From SAR324 cluster bacterium (GTDB lineage Bacteria; SAR324; JACQKK01): 64,000 nt of DNA. The notes under the pieces are model-generated. The model saw only the letters and a list, made by a program, of their open reading frames with translations, did not search any database and was not told the DNA's origin. Below are positions 8,600-17,167 of the stretch, piece by piece; within the stretch, counting starts at the first letter, position 1, and every line of letters begins with the position of its first letter. The position numbers and the translations under genes are program-made. Where the stretch lies: contig JACZRV010000004.1 of assembly GCA_022574555.1 (NCBI GenBank), positions 1 to 64,000 of the forward strand, given 5' to 3'.

Positions 8600-9583
8600 T
8601 CACTTGCTGAAGAGCAGTCGCATGCCGTGGCCGTGGATGTCGGTCAGCTCGACATAGTCAGGCTTGGCGGGGAACTCGAATTCGTAGCGGATGGTTTTCG
8701 AGGTACTGAGGAACTGTTCAGGCACGATGGTGACCCAGCCGTACTCGAAGTCGTCCAGGGACTCGGTAGAGGTGGCGTCAATTCCGGTGCGGCGGTTGAA
8801 GTTGATCACGCCCCTGCCGGTGCGCAATTCGTTGAGATCCAGGTCGCCCCGGGTCGCGTCAAAGGTGACCCTAAACGGCGAGCCTTCCTGGTGGCTGATG
8901 GTAATCTGGTCGGCGTTCTCGCCCCCGATGAAGATGTAGGGGTGAACGTGGGGGTCGAACCCGTTTTCGGCGCAGGAACTTTCCGGGTTGGCCACCTGGA
9001 ATTCCAGCGAGCACGTGGTCTGGGCTCGGATCTCGAAGTGCAGGTGCACGAAGGTCGTCGAGCCCGAATCGCCCATGGTGGCGATCTTGCTGCCAGCGTT
9101 AACCGTATCGTCTTCGGCGACCAGGTAGCTGTCCAGGTGCAGGTAGACCGCATAAATTCGGCCGATTGTCCGGCTCTGCCACTGAAAAGGTTGCGCCAGG
9201 TCGTGACGGACGATGAGGGTATTGCCGCCGTTGGGATACTGCGCGCTGCCCTCGGGGAAAAACCCGGTGACGGTGCCGGTGCCGATGGCCAGAATAGGAT
9301 CTCCCCGCTCCCCGAAAAAGTCGATGCCGCGATGAAAGTCGAATCGGCTTTCGCTGAACTTCCAGCGGTGACCGAAAGTACTGGAGATATCCAGGGGCGA
9401 TACCACCGGCGGACCGAACTGATTCTCGTTGGCCATGTCCGGCCCCCGCTGCACTTCGACCTCGTCGACGCCGCTACTCTCCGCCAAGCCGGCTCCCTCG
9501 CCGCATGCCGCAATCCCCACCGCGAGCACCAGCCAAACGAATCGCGAGAGCGCGCGGATCGATGTGGCTGACGACGGAATCAT
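8600..9583 (-). CDS. M23-family peptidase lipoprotein
   Basis: The 327-residue protein begins with a signal peptide ending in VGIAACGEG, a plausible lipobox with the lipidated Cys near residue 27. Residues about 60-190 form a LytM/M23 domain: HRGIDFFGERGDPI has the H-x3-D zinc half-site and HLHFE gives the H-x-H motif, so the metal site looks intact. M23 enzymes cut peptidoglycan cross-links. The 140-residue C-terminal part is beta-rich and not recognised. It is transcribed opposite to the sdh cluster and appears to stand alone. Confidence 0.85.
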   Translation of the reverse strand: MIPSSATSIRALSRFVWLVLAVGIAACGEGAGLAESSGVDEVEVQRGPDMANENQFGPPVVSPLDISSTFGHRWKFSESRFDFHRGIDFFGERGDPILAIGTGTVTGFFPEGSAQYPNGGNTLIVRHDLAQPFQWQSRTIGRIYAVYLHLDSYLVAEDDTVNAGSKIATMGDSGSTTFVHLHFEIRAQTTCSLEFQVANPESSCAENGFDPHVHPYIFIGGENADQITISHQEGSPFRVTFDATRGDLDLNELRTGRGVINFNRRTGIDATSTESLDDFEYGWVTIVPEQFLSTSKTIRYEFEFPAKPDYVELTDIHGHGMRLLFSK

Positions 9584-9727
9584 GTTTGGACGGCCATGGC
9601 CGATTGGCGGTTGTGACGCGCGGAAGCGATGATCGAAACCGTCACCACGTTCGTTCCGCCGCCCCTATGCCCGTGAATAGTATTCCTGTGAAAGCTACGC
9701 CCGAGCAATCTTTGCATTTGGAAAACG

Positions 9728-10360
9728 TCATTGGGGCGGGATCGGATGCCCAAACACCGATTGCCACGTCGGGTGTTTCTTTAGCAGCGACAGGGCTTCC
9801 CCAAGGAGAGATTTGCCCGGATCCTTCTGGGTCCAGCGGCTGAGGCCCGATGGATGGGGCAGGGGCAGGCCCATGCAGCCATGGCCATTGTGCTCGAAAG
9901 GAAACGTGCGGCCAACCACGTCCACCAGTTTCGTGCGAGGCAGGAACAAATCGATGGCCAACTTGCCCACCAGCAGCACCAACTCCGGTTTCAGCAGATC
10001 GAGTTCCTGGTCCATATGCTGGCGGCAGCGCTCGATTTCCGCCGGAGCGGGGCGGCGGTCGCCGTCGCGGCCGTCATTCTTGCCGGGGAAGCAACGGAGC
10101 ACCGCGGCCATGTAAACCCGCTCGCGGAAAGTCTGTTCTTCCACACCGATGGATGCGAACCAGCGGAACAGGGTGCGTCCCGACCCGCCACAGAAGTTGC
10201 GTTGCTGTTCGCGCTCGTTGGTGCCCGGCGCCTGACCGACGAGGTAGATGCGCGCCCGGGGCACGCCCACCACCACAGGCGGAGGCATCACGTCCGGACA
10301 AAGCCGGCAGGCGCGCACCGCGGCCACATGGCTCGACACTTGGCGTTCGTGGGATGTCAT
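9728..10360 (-). CDS. Fe-S uracil-DNA glycosylase family protein (family 4/5-like)
   Basis: The 210-residue protein has the four-cysteine pattern of iron-sulfur uracil-DNA glycosylases: CRLC near residues 18-21, then LRCFPG and IERCRQH. The uracil-pocket motif GQAPGTNE and the C-terminal LPHPSGLSRW motif are present. In family 4 the first motif is GEAPGxxE and the second HPS; here Gln replaces Glu, so this may be family 5 or a UDG-like subgroup. Role: removal of uracil from DNA in base excision repair. The gene is isolated on the minus strand. Confidence 0.8.
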   Translation of the reverse strand: MTSHERQVSSHVAAVRACRLCPDVMPPPVVVGVPRARIYLVGQAPGTNEREQQRNFCGGSGRTLFRWFASIGVEEQTFRERVYMAAVLRCFPGKNDGRDGDRRPAPAEIERCRQHMDQELDLLKPELVLLVGKLAIDLFLPRTKLVDVVGRTFPFEHNGHGCMGLPLPHPSGLSRWTQKDPGKSLLGEALSLLKKHPTWQSVFGHPIPPQ

Positions 10361-10435
10361 TGCGGTTCCCGGTCACGGTGTGGGAGAGCATCGATCCACC
10401 TTTCCCTTCCCTAACAGGCCAGTGAATTATCGCTT

Positions 10436-10576
10436 CTGGGGGGAAGGGGAGCTCCGTCACCCTTCACCCCCTGCAAGGGAGCGCGGCTCCCTTGACCCGA
10501 TATGGATTGTAAAACAAATGGCTAACATTAACCCAACCAATGATCAGGGTGCGGGGAACGCGTTCCCTGCTGGGAG
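10436..10576 (-). repeat. Palindromic intergenic element, copy 1
   Basis: Read on the minus strand this stretch contains gggaacgcgttccc, an AT-rich spacer of about 60 bp, gggtcaagggagc, gctcccttgcaggggg and a run ending in ctccccttccc. The same order and much of the same wording recur at 56771-56930 on the plus strand. Two hairpins can form (ggaacgcgttcc, and ggagc/gctcc around a short loop). It has no coding content. Confidence 0.7.
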
Positions 10577-10646
10577 TCTTGGGGGCCGGAAACAAGATAT
10601 CGGCCTCAGAAAACATATTGGTCACTCCCCTTCTATGATTTCAGAC

Positions 10647-10685
10647 GCTGTTCTTTCAGATAGGCCGCTGTTCTTTCAGATAGGC
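10647..10685. repeat. 20-bp tandem duplication at the end of the XRE gene
   Basis: The unit gctgttctttcagataggc occurs twice with period 20. It overlaps the stop codon of the minus-strand XRE gene. Removing one copy would change the protein end from YLKEQRPI to YLKEQRLKS, so the duplication appears to have shifted the frame and replaced the last residues. Confidence 0.85.
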
Positions 10686-11024
10686 AATGAAAGCGGCGAC
10701 CGCTCGTTGTTCCTGATCCGTGAGTTCTTCGGCTTGCAATGCCTGTTGCACCAGGTTGCGATTTATGTGTCCGCCGGTCTCCTTCGGCGAAGGCATCACG
10801 TATCCCGCCAGTTCCATCATCCTGACATAAGAGATGTCGAGAACCCCCGCGAGCCGGTGTAATACGCGAGGCGAAGGATTCTTGACGACCCCGGCTTCGA
10901 GTTTCTGCACGTAGGCAGGTGATATTTTTGCCGGCCGGGCCACAGCGCTGAGGGAGAGACCCTTGAGTGTCCGCACGGCCTTGAGATCGTACCCGAGGCC
11001 CATGAGATCGCCCCTGCCGGTCAT
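10656..11024 (-). CDS. XRE-family helix-turn-helix regulator
   Basis: The 122-residue protein has an N-terminal HTH of about 55 residues (LKAVRTLKGLSLSAVA, KISPAYVQKLEAG, then a Leu-rich recognition and dimer segment), followed by ISYVRMMELAGY, typical of Cro/CI-type regulators. The C-terminal part (LTDQEQRAVAAFIAYLKEQ) is a predicted helix. It is divergent from the ABC-class ATPase gene with 93 bp between starts, and that interval holds a TTGACA box overlapped by an imperfect inverted repeat, suggesting autoregulation and control of the neighbour. The extreme C-terminus is altered by a 20-bp tandem duplication. Confidence 0.85.
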   Translation of the reverse strand: MTGRGDLMGLGYDLKAVRTLKGLSLSAVARPAKISPAYVQKLEAGVVKNPSPRVLHRLAGVLDISYVRMMELAGYVMPSPKETGGHINRNLVQQALQAEELTDQEQRAVAAFIAYLKEQRPI

Positions 11025-11045
11025 GAGTCCCCACCGCCATCATTC

Positions 11046-11082
11046 TTGACATATACTATGATATGCACCATACACTATAGTT
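11046..11082 (+). promoter_or_regulatory. Candidate promoter and operator between XRE and ATPase genes
   Basis: TTGACA (11046-11051) is followed 17-19 bases later by CATACA/TACACT. The spacer and -10 zone contain the imperfect inverted repeat actatgatatg...catacactatagt (11055-11081). Position in the short divergent gap fits an XRE operator controlling the ATPase gene. This is a visual prediction. Confidence 0.45.
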
Positions 11083-11117
11083 ATCATCCCGCCTGAGAAA
11101 ATACAAGGCAGCGACCT

Positions 11118-12839
11118 ATGAAATCATGCGAAAGTTTAAAAGAGCAGATCCGGGCCTTGGACGGTCAGGACTACACGGCCTACCAGTCCCTGAGAGGCGG
11201 GTGGGCCTTTCCACACTTCGAGCTCGTGATGCAGCGGATACCCAAGGATCCGTACGCGCCTCCCGCCACAGGCGTCTATCGGGCCATCGTTCCGCGCGGC
11301 AGGGCCGGTTTTCGTTCCATTGACACAGCCTCCCGTACCCGTGAGGTGGCACTGCGAGACTTTCTGGCGCGGAATTTTCACGAGCAATGCACGAGGATCA
11401 ACGGCGGCAGACGCGGTACAGGCAACAGCGGCATCATCACCATCGCCGAGCCCGGACAGTCGGTACTGGAGCGCACATCCATTTTCATCGATGAGAACGT
11501 GATCGAAGCGCGGTTTTTTCTGGGCCTTCCGGCTGCGGGCAGGGCCATCCTGTCTGATATTGCCGCTAAAATGTTGTTCGAGGAATTGCCCCGCATCGTT
11601 CAAGCCTCGCTCTTTGCCGAAAATCTCGACTTGCACGCCTTGGAAAAGCACCTCAGCACCACAGAAGACGCAGCGTTCCTGCGGGAATCCCTCTCGTCCG
11701 CGGGCTTGGTGGCCTTTATCGCGGACGGCTCGGTTCTTCCACGCTTGAGCGGCGTGGAGCAAAAGCCGCTGGAGACGCCGTCCGTCGTGGCATTCCGGTC
11801 GCCGGAGCGCTTACGGGCCAGCTTCGACCTCCCCAACGCGGGTTGCATCACGGGTATGGGGATACCGAAGGGGGTAACGATTCTCGTGGGCGGCGGTTAC
11901 CACGGCAAATCAACGGTTCTGCAGGCATTGGAACTGGGCATCTACGATCACACCCCCGGCGATGGAAGGGAATTTTGTGTGACCCACCCCGCAGCGGTAA
12001 AGGTGCGGGCTTCGAGCGGCAGACGTGTCGCCAATACAGACGTGTCTGCCTTCATCGACAATATTCCCACGGGCCAAGCGGCCACGTCATTTTCAACTGA
12101 AAATGCCAGTGGCAGCACATCCCAGGCGGCCTTCATCGCCGAGGCCATCGAATCCGGCGCCAAAGTGCTCCTGATGGACGAGGACACCTGCGCCGCCAAT
12201 TTCATGATTCGCGACAAGCGAATGCAGGAATTGGTCGCAAAGGAACACGAGCCGATAACGGCGTTCGTCGATAGGGTGAGAGTTCTCTACGAAGAACACG
12301 ACATTTCCACCATCCTGGTGATGGGTGGATCTGGTGACTATTTCAGCGTCGCCGATTGCGTGATTCAAATGATCGACTTTGCACCGCGCGACGTCACCCG
12401 TCAGGCCCAAGCCATTGCCGCCCGTTTTCCCACGGGACGGGCGCGCGAGGGCGGTGGCTCGTTCAAAAGCCCTCGGGAGCGCATTCCGTTGGGAGACGGG
12501 CTCGATCCCCATAACGAATACGGTCAATTCAGGATCCAGGCTGCAACGACGCGGCAAATTGTTTTCGGACGCACCACCATCGATCTGTCCGACGTGGACC
12601 AAATTGTCGAAACGGCACAGACGAGAGCGATTGGCCGCGCGATCTTGCACGCCAGGCAATACATGTCGGGCAGCAATGAACTCGCACAAATCGTAAGCCA
12701 GGTCATGGAAGATGTTCGACGGGACGGACTGGACGTGCTGGATTCGCAGATTACCGGCGATTTCGCGCAATTTCGCGGGCTGGAATTGGCGGCGGCCCTC
12801 AACAGAATGCGTGGTCTGGAGGTAAAACAGGCTCCGTGA
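11118..12839 (+). CDS. ABC-class P-loop ATPase (PF09818-type)
   Basis: The 573-residue protein matches the predicted 'ATPase of the ABC class' family. It has an N-terminal domain rich in SYxAYxSLxGxW/F-like wording (residues 1-70), the Walker A GGGYHGKST near residue 256, an ABC-signature-like STENASGSTSQ near 325, and the Walker B VLLMDEDTCAANFM near 351-364, followed by the conserved MIRD. No membrane segment or partner permease is seen, so it is cytosolic. The cellular role of the family is not established. The ATG is preceded by AAGGCAG. It is divergent from an XRE regulator likely to control it. Confidence 0.85.
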   Translation: MKSCESLKEQIRALDGQDYTAYQSLRGGWAFPHFELVMQRIPKDPYAPPATGVYRAIVPRGRAGFRSIDTASRTREVALRDFLARNFHEQCTRINGGRRGTGNSGIITIAEPGQSVLERTSIFIDENVIEARFFLGLPAAGRAILSDIAAKMLFEELPRIVQASLFAENLDLHALEKHLSTTEDAAFLRESLSSAGLVAFIADGSVLPRLSGVEQKPLETPSVVAFRSPERLRASFDLPNAGCITGMGIPKGVTILVGGGYHGKSTVLQALELGIYDHTPGDGREFCVTHPAAVKVRASSGRRVANTDVSAFIDNIPTGQAATSFSTENASGSTSQAAFIAEAIESGAKVLLMDEDTCAANFMIRDKRMQELVAKEHEPITAFVDRVRVLYEEHDISTILVMGGSGDYFSVADCVIQMIDFAPRDVTRQAQAIAARFPTGRAREGGGSFKSPRERIPLGDGLDPHNEYGQFRIQAATTRQIVFGRTTIDLSDVDQIVETAQTRAIGRAILHARQYMSGSNELAQIVSQVMEDVRRDGLDVLDSQITGDFAQFRGLELAAALNRMRGLEVKQAP

Positions 12840-13224
12840 GCGGCTTGTGCGCGGGTTCGATATTTCAGCGGCAAAAATGGTACGCAGGTCAACGGAATTT
12901 GCCTTGCCCTTTTCCGCGCCGCGCCACGGTCCCCTGCGCATACGCCCCATTCTTGGGCAGATGCATCCGATGACCGCTGCCGGCGGCAAGGCAGGATTGA
13001 CTTATAGGCTTTGCTTCCGGTCTCTCCCACTATCATTTTGCAGAATCGCAGAGATATCAGGGTCACCAGGTGCGACCGCCGGGGAACGATTTGTGAATAG
13101 TGCCCTTAAGATAATTACGGTGCGGGTTTGGTGTTCGAGCGCTTGGCCGGGATGGCCGGGTCGAGTCGGCGAAAAGGCCACCCCTGCCCGCGCGATCTAA
13201 TTCACCAATCGGCCTGCTGGCATC
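12840..13224. other. Intergenic gap, 385 bp
   Basis: I see no gene, RNA or strong promoter here. Hydropathically plausible short frames exist on both strands but none has a family resemblance or ribosome binding site. A TTGACT (12997) without a good -10 box was noted. Confidence 0.5.
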
Positions 13225-15330
13225 ATGAAAATTAGGGAATCGACTCAGTCCTATCTCAATATAATCCGTCGAGGCGAACGCGGATCGGCCTTGCGCAGCC
13301 TTCGCAAGAGGGTGGTGCAGGTCTTTCACTACGGATCGCTCAAATTCCTATTGGGGTTCATGGCTTTTGCCGTAGTGGGTGCTGCGATCGAGTTTTTCCT
13401 GGAGGGCCGCAACGAGGAGAGCATCTTTTCCAGTTTCTTCGATTCGCTTTGGTTCACCATCGTCACGATCACCACGGTGGGATATGGCGATATTTCCCCG
13501 GTGACTCCATTGGGGAAGACATGGGCCATGATGGAAATGTTCGTGGGGATCGGCCTGGTGGGAATCATCACGGGTAATGTGGCCAGCTTTCTGGTGGAGC
13601 GCAGCCGCAACAAGGCCTTGGGACTGGGCAAATTGGGGAACCTGAAAGGACACGCGATCATCTGCGGTTGGAAGCGCGAAATGAAGGAGATCCTGCTCGG
13701 CGTATTAGGGGCCAATCCAGGCTTGGATTCCTCCGATCTCGTGCTGGTGACAACCGCGCCTGCCACCGAAATCAGTGATTTACGACGTGATAGCCGTTTG
13801 CGCAACCTTCATTACATCTTCGGAAGCCACACGGACCGCAATGTCCTGACACAGGCTGGCATCGCGACCGCGGATCGAGTACTGATCTTGGCCGTAACCA
13901 ATGGTGGCCAAAGCGCCGACCAGGTCGACTCCCGCACGGTGCTTGCCGCGGCCACGGTGGAGACGCTCAACAGCAAGGTTTTTACCTGCGCTGAGATCCT
14001 GCAACCCCACTACATCCATTACTTGCGTCACGCCCGCGTCGAGGAGGTGGTGCTCAATGAGGAAAATGTGCGTCGCCTGATTGTGGCCGGCAGTCTGGGG
14101 GAAGGCATGGGCAACGTGTTGACTCAATTTTTTCCCGAGTACGGGAGGATGTTGCGCCCGGTGCCCGTGCCCGATCACTGTATTGGCCGCCCCTACAGCG
14201 AGGTGGAGGCGGAGTTCCGCGCACAGGGCTTTCTGGTGTCAGGTTTTCTGGAAAATACCGGAAACTTGCACGAGAGAAAGCAAGAGAGGCTGCGCGTGGC
14301 GCTGAAGGCGCCCGATTACAAACGGTCGGTGGCCTCATTGGCCCATATGACGCGCCTGCAAAGCAACCTTTCCCATTTGATTCCCCCACCCGATGCGATC
14401 GTTCCCGAACACAGCGAAATGCTGATAGTCCTGCCCAGCGGCACCGTCCAATCGGAGGAAGAGTCCGCCCGCCGTCGCGAGCAAGCGCCACAGCCCCGGA
14501 GTACCGCTCCCGAAAAATTGCTCGTAAGCGGCTGGAAGCCGGACATGGCCAATTTGCTGAAAGATATCATAAACCTGCATAAAATGCGGGGACGCGACCT
14601 GACCGAAGTGACCGTCGTGGCCCCACTTCCGGCCGACGAGGCGCAGGCGATCGCCGATCATCCCGTCCTGTCCGCGGTGCGATTGATCGAAGGCGAAGCC
14701 ACCGACCCTGACGTTTTGCGGCAAGCCGGAATCCAAGAGACCAACCGGGTGCTGGTGCTCGCGTCTCCGGCGCCGGATCAAAGCCCACAGGAGACCGATT
14801 CCCGAAACGTGATGACTTGCATCGCGATTCACGGCCTCAACCGGAAAGTGTACAAGTGCGTGGAAGTTTTGGACCCCAATTTCGGGGAGCACCTGAAGAT
14901 CGCGGATGTGGAGGAGGTCATCTATTCCCTTCGCTTTCAACAGGTGATGCTGGCGGAATCGTCCTCGGGCTCCGGACTTTCCCACGCCATCCGCGATATG
15001 CTCGACCCGGAAACCGCCCCCCTGCGCGTCATCGACTTACCCTCCGGCCCGCCTGGCATGTCGTTCGAGGAGCACCGGGTGGAGCTGGCCCAAAAGGGCT
15101 TCGCATTGTTGGGCGTCGTCGAGCACAGCGGCAACCACCACGCGCGCAAACAGGAATTTCTCTACGCAGCCCAGATTCAACCAAAGATCCAGGGAGCCAT
15201 CGAGCGGCTGGTGGGGCTCAAGCAACTCGAATTCAATAAACCAATTTTCAATCCCGGGCGAGACTTCTTGCCCGGCGATCGATCCCTGGCTGTCGTCATG
15301 GCCGGGCAGCCATCACATGCACCAACCTGA
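13225..15330 (+). CDS. Potassium channel with two tandem RCK/TrkA modules
   Basis: The 701-residue protein begins with a two-helix pore module: TM1 near residues 38-58, the pore helix and K+ selectivity filter TVGYG at 84-88, and TM2 at about 98-124. Two regulator-of-conductance (RCK) modules follow. RCK1 starts at GHAIICGWKREM (about 140) and RCK2 at KLLVSGWKPDM (about 430), each with an RCK_C-like second half. The GW-x3-M opening in place of GxGxxG resembles GsuK and plant CASTOR/POLLUX channels. Two RCK modules on one chain mean a tetramer could carry the whole eight-module gating ring, as in BK channels. A cyclic-nucleotide-binding protein gene follows 10 bp downstream, suggesting shared control. 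Confidence 0.88.
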   Translation: MKIRESTQSYLNIIRRGERGSALRSLRKRVVQVFHYGSLKFLLGFMAFAVVGAAIEFFLEGRNEESIFSSFFDSLWFTIVTITTVGYGDISPVTPLGKTWAMMEMFVGIGLVGIITGNVASFLVERSRNKALGLGKLGNLKGHAIICGWKREMKEILLGVLGANPGLDSSDLVLVTTAPATEISDLRRDSRLRNLHYIFGSHTDRNVLTQAGIATADRVLILAVTNGGQSADQVDSRTVLAAATVETLNSKVFTCAEILQPHYIHYLRHARVEEVVLNEENVRRLIVAGSLGEGMGNVLTQFFPEYGRMLRPVPVPDHCIGRPYSEVEAEFRAQGFLVSGFLENTGNLHERKQERLRVALKAPDYKRSVASLAHMTRLQSNLSHLIPPPDAIVPEHSEMLIVLPSGTVQSEEESARRREQAPQPRSTAPEKLLVSGWKPDMANLLKDIINLHKMRGRDLTEVTVVAPLPADEAQAIADHPVLSAVRLIEGEATDPDVLRQAGIQETNRVLVLASPAPDQSPQETDSRNVMTCIAIHGLNRKVYKCVEVLDPNFGEHLKIADVEEVIYSLRFQQVMLAESSSGSGLSHAIRDMLDPETAPLRVIDLPSGPPGMSFEEHRVELAQKGFALLGVVEHSGNHHARKQEFLYAAQIQPKIQGAIERLVGLKQLEFNKPIFNPGRDFLPGDRSLAVVMAGQPSHAPT

Positions 15331-15340
15331 GGGGGCCGAC

Positions 15341-15844
15341 ATGGATGTTGAGATCATGGATACCCTGCGGGCGATTCCCCTGTTCGCTTCGTTTCGGGAC
15401 CAATCGGACAAGCTGCAAGCCGTCGCGGCGCTCATGTCCGTCAGGCGGATTTCCATGGGGAGCTATCTCATTCGCGAAGGCGAGCTGGGCGAAGAGCTTT
15501 TTATTCTCAGGCGCGGTGCCGTGGAAGTTACCAAGACCACCCTGGATAATGAGCAATACACCGTGGCGCTGCTGCGCGACGAGCACCACGCTTTCTTCGG
15601 CGAACTGGCCCTGATGGATCAGGATAAGCGTTCAGCCACGATCAAGGCTGTGGAAGACTGCGAAGTGCTGGTGCTCAACCGGCGCGATTTCGAGGAGTTG
15701 GGCAATCGTCATCCCGATATCGGGCTGGCCATCATGCGCGAGCTCGCCAAGATTCTCTCCCGCCGATTCCGCGGCACCAATGCCGATGTCATTCTCCTTT
15801 TCGAGGCACTCGTGCACGAAGTACAGGCCGAGGAGTTTGATTAA
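15341..15844 (+). CDS. Cyclic-nucleotide-binding domain protein
   Basis: The 167-residue protein is almost entirely one cNMP-binding domain: LFASFRDQSDKLQAVA (helix A), GSYLIREGELGEELFILRRG (beta roll), and the phosphate-binding cassette FFGELALMDQDKRSATIKA, in which FGELAL and the RSAT Arg match nucleotide binders. There is no HTH, so it is not a CRP-type regulator. ATG 15341 has GAGGGGG 5-10 bases upstream; an ATG at 15317 would overlap the channel gene. Position suggests that it gates or modulates the channel in trans, or shares its regulation; that is inference. Confidence 0.82.
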   Translation: MDVEIMDTLRAIPLFASFRDQSDKLQAVAALMSVRRISMGSYLIREGELGEELFILRRGAVEVTKTTLDNEQYTVALLRDEHHAFFGELALMDQDKRSATIKAVEDCEVLVLNRRDFEELGNRHPDIGLAIMRELAKILSRRFRGTNADVILLFEALVHEVQAEEFD

Positions 15845-15989
15845 TCCCCTCGGCCGTAATTCATACCAGCAGCCAGGTTCTCTATGTGCTAGCATGCAGT
15901 TCCGTTAGGAACTGTTCGCGAGCGCCAGTGTCGCTAGAGATATCCTGAAAGAATTCCTGTGTCCCGCTTGTAGATCGCGACAGAAAACC

Positions 15990-16018
15990 TTGACAGCGAG
16001 CCCGATTTAAGCGATTAT
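15990..16018 (+). promoter_or_regulatory. Candidate sigma-70 promoter of the hrcA operon
   Basis: TTGACA (15990-15995), a 17-base spacer and GATTAT (16013-16018) form a good housekeeping promoter. The -10 box directly adjoins the CIRCE operator, so HrcA bound there would block initiation. Confidence 0.65.
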
Positions 16019-16044
16019 TAGCACTCGGTAAGAGTGAGTGCTAA
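16018..16044 (+). promoter_or_regulatory. CIRCE operator
   Basis: TTAGCACTC, nine bases, then GAGTGCTAA is a perfect match to the CIRCE consensus. It is the binding site of HrcA, whose gene follows. It is the only CIRCE seen in the window, so hrcA-grpE-dnaK-dnaJ is probably controlled from here. Confidence 0.97.
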
Positions 16045-16111
16045 TATCGCTGAATCGCCCTGTGATCGCCATCACGGGCAAAATTGCCCGGATATCCGAG
16101 AGGCCAACGTC

Positions 16112-17143
16112 GTGACAGGCGAAGATCTGGACAAGCGGGTCAAAGCCATTCTTTCCGCTGTCGTGCATAATTACATCGCGACAGCGGAGCCAGTGGGCTC
16201 GCGTACCCTTTCCAAAATTGACGAAATCAAGCTGTCGCCGGCCACGATTCGCAACGTGATGGCGTATTTGTCGGATTTGGGCTATCTGGAGCAACCCCAT
16301 AAGTCGGCAGGGCGGGTTCCCACTGACAAGGCCTATCGATTTTACGTCGATTCACTCGTTGTGGCCAATGCCTTGCCCGGCGACATAAAAAGGATGATCG
16401 ATAACGAATTGGGTGAATCATCCCAGGGGTTGGAGTCGTTGTTGATTCAAACTACCAGGCTATTGGCGGCGTTGACGCAGTTTACCGGCATCGTGGCGGC
16501 ACCGCGGGTCGAACACAGCCAGCTGAAGATGATCGAGTTCATCAAAATGAACGCCCGGCAAATATTCGTGGTGCTGATCACCCGCTCCAATATTGTTCAC
16601 AACAAAGTAATCGATGTGTCCGAGGACTTCTCGCAGGAGTTTCTCAATTCGGTGACCAGCCATCTCAATTCACAATTTTCCGGACAGTCTCTGTTGGAAA
16701 TCCGGGAAAATCTGATGGAGAATCTGGCCGTCGAGAAAGCCCGTTACGACCAACTCCTGGCTCAAGTGGCACGGTTGAGCAAAAAAGCTTTCGAACTTCC
16801 AGAAGAGGACAGCCTGTACGTGGAAGGCCAGTCCAATATCGTGAAGGACTTTCACGATCTGGACAAAGTGCAACGGTTGCTGAAAGCATTGGAAGAGAAA
16901 ATCGGGATCATCAATATCCTTGACCAAACGGTTTTGGCTTCCGGAGTCCAAATATATATCGGAATGGAAATCGAGTCCGAAGAGTTGCAGGACTGTGCAC
17001 TGATCACGGCTCAATATGGGTCCGAGAACAATTTTTTGGGCGCCATTGGGGTGATTGGTCCCACTCGAATGAATTATCCCAGGGTCATCCCGATTATCGA
17101 CTACACCGCGAAAATCCTATCCCAGGCGCTTATCAATAACTAA
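16112..17143 (+). CDS. hrcA: Heat-inducible transcription repressor HrcA
   Basis: The 343-residue protein has the winged-helix N-terminus (YIATAEPVGSRTLSK, LSPATIRNVMAYLSDLGYLEQPHKSAGRVPTDKAYRFYV) and the C-terminal HrcA domain ending in GVIGPTRMNYPRVIPIIDY. I chose GTG 16112, which has GAGAGG about 10 bases upstream and gives the usual N-terminus; an in-frame GTG at 16034 lies inside CIRCE and is unlikely. HrcA represses heat-shock genes and depends on chaperonin for folding; groESL is not in this window. It is the first gene of hrcA-grpE-dnaK-dnaJ. Confidence 0.95.
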   Translation: MTGEDLDKRVKAILSAVVHNYIATAEPVGSRTLSKIDEIKLSPATIRNVMAYLSDLGYLEQPHKSAGRVPTDKAYRFYVDSLVVANALPGDIKRMIDNELGESSQGLESLLIQTTRLLAALTQFTGIVAAPRVEHSQLKMIEFIKMNARQIFVVLITRSNIVHNKVIDVSEDFSQEFLNSVTSHLNSQFSGQSLLEIRENLMENLAVEKARYDQLLAQVARLSKKAFELPEEDSLYVEGQSNIVKDFHDLDKVQRLLKALEEKIGIINILDQTVLASGVQIYIGMEIESEELQDCALITAQYGSENNFLGAIGVIGPTRMNYPRVIPIIDYTAKILSQALINN

Positions 17144-17167
17144 GGCCGGGATCGGCTAACGAGATGA

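Noticed and set aside
16034-16111. GTG start for hrcA inside the CIRCE element
   Set aside because: It would put the operator inside the coding region; GTG 16112 has a good ribosome site and family N-terminus.
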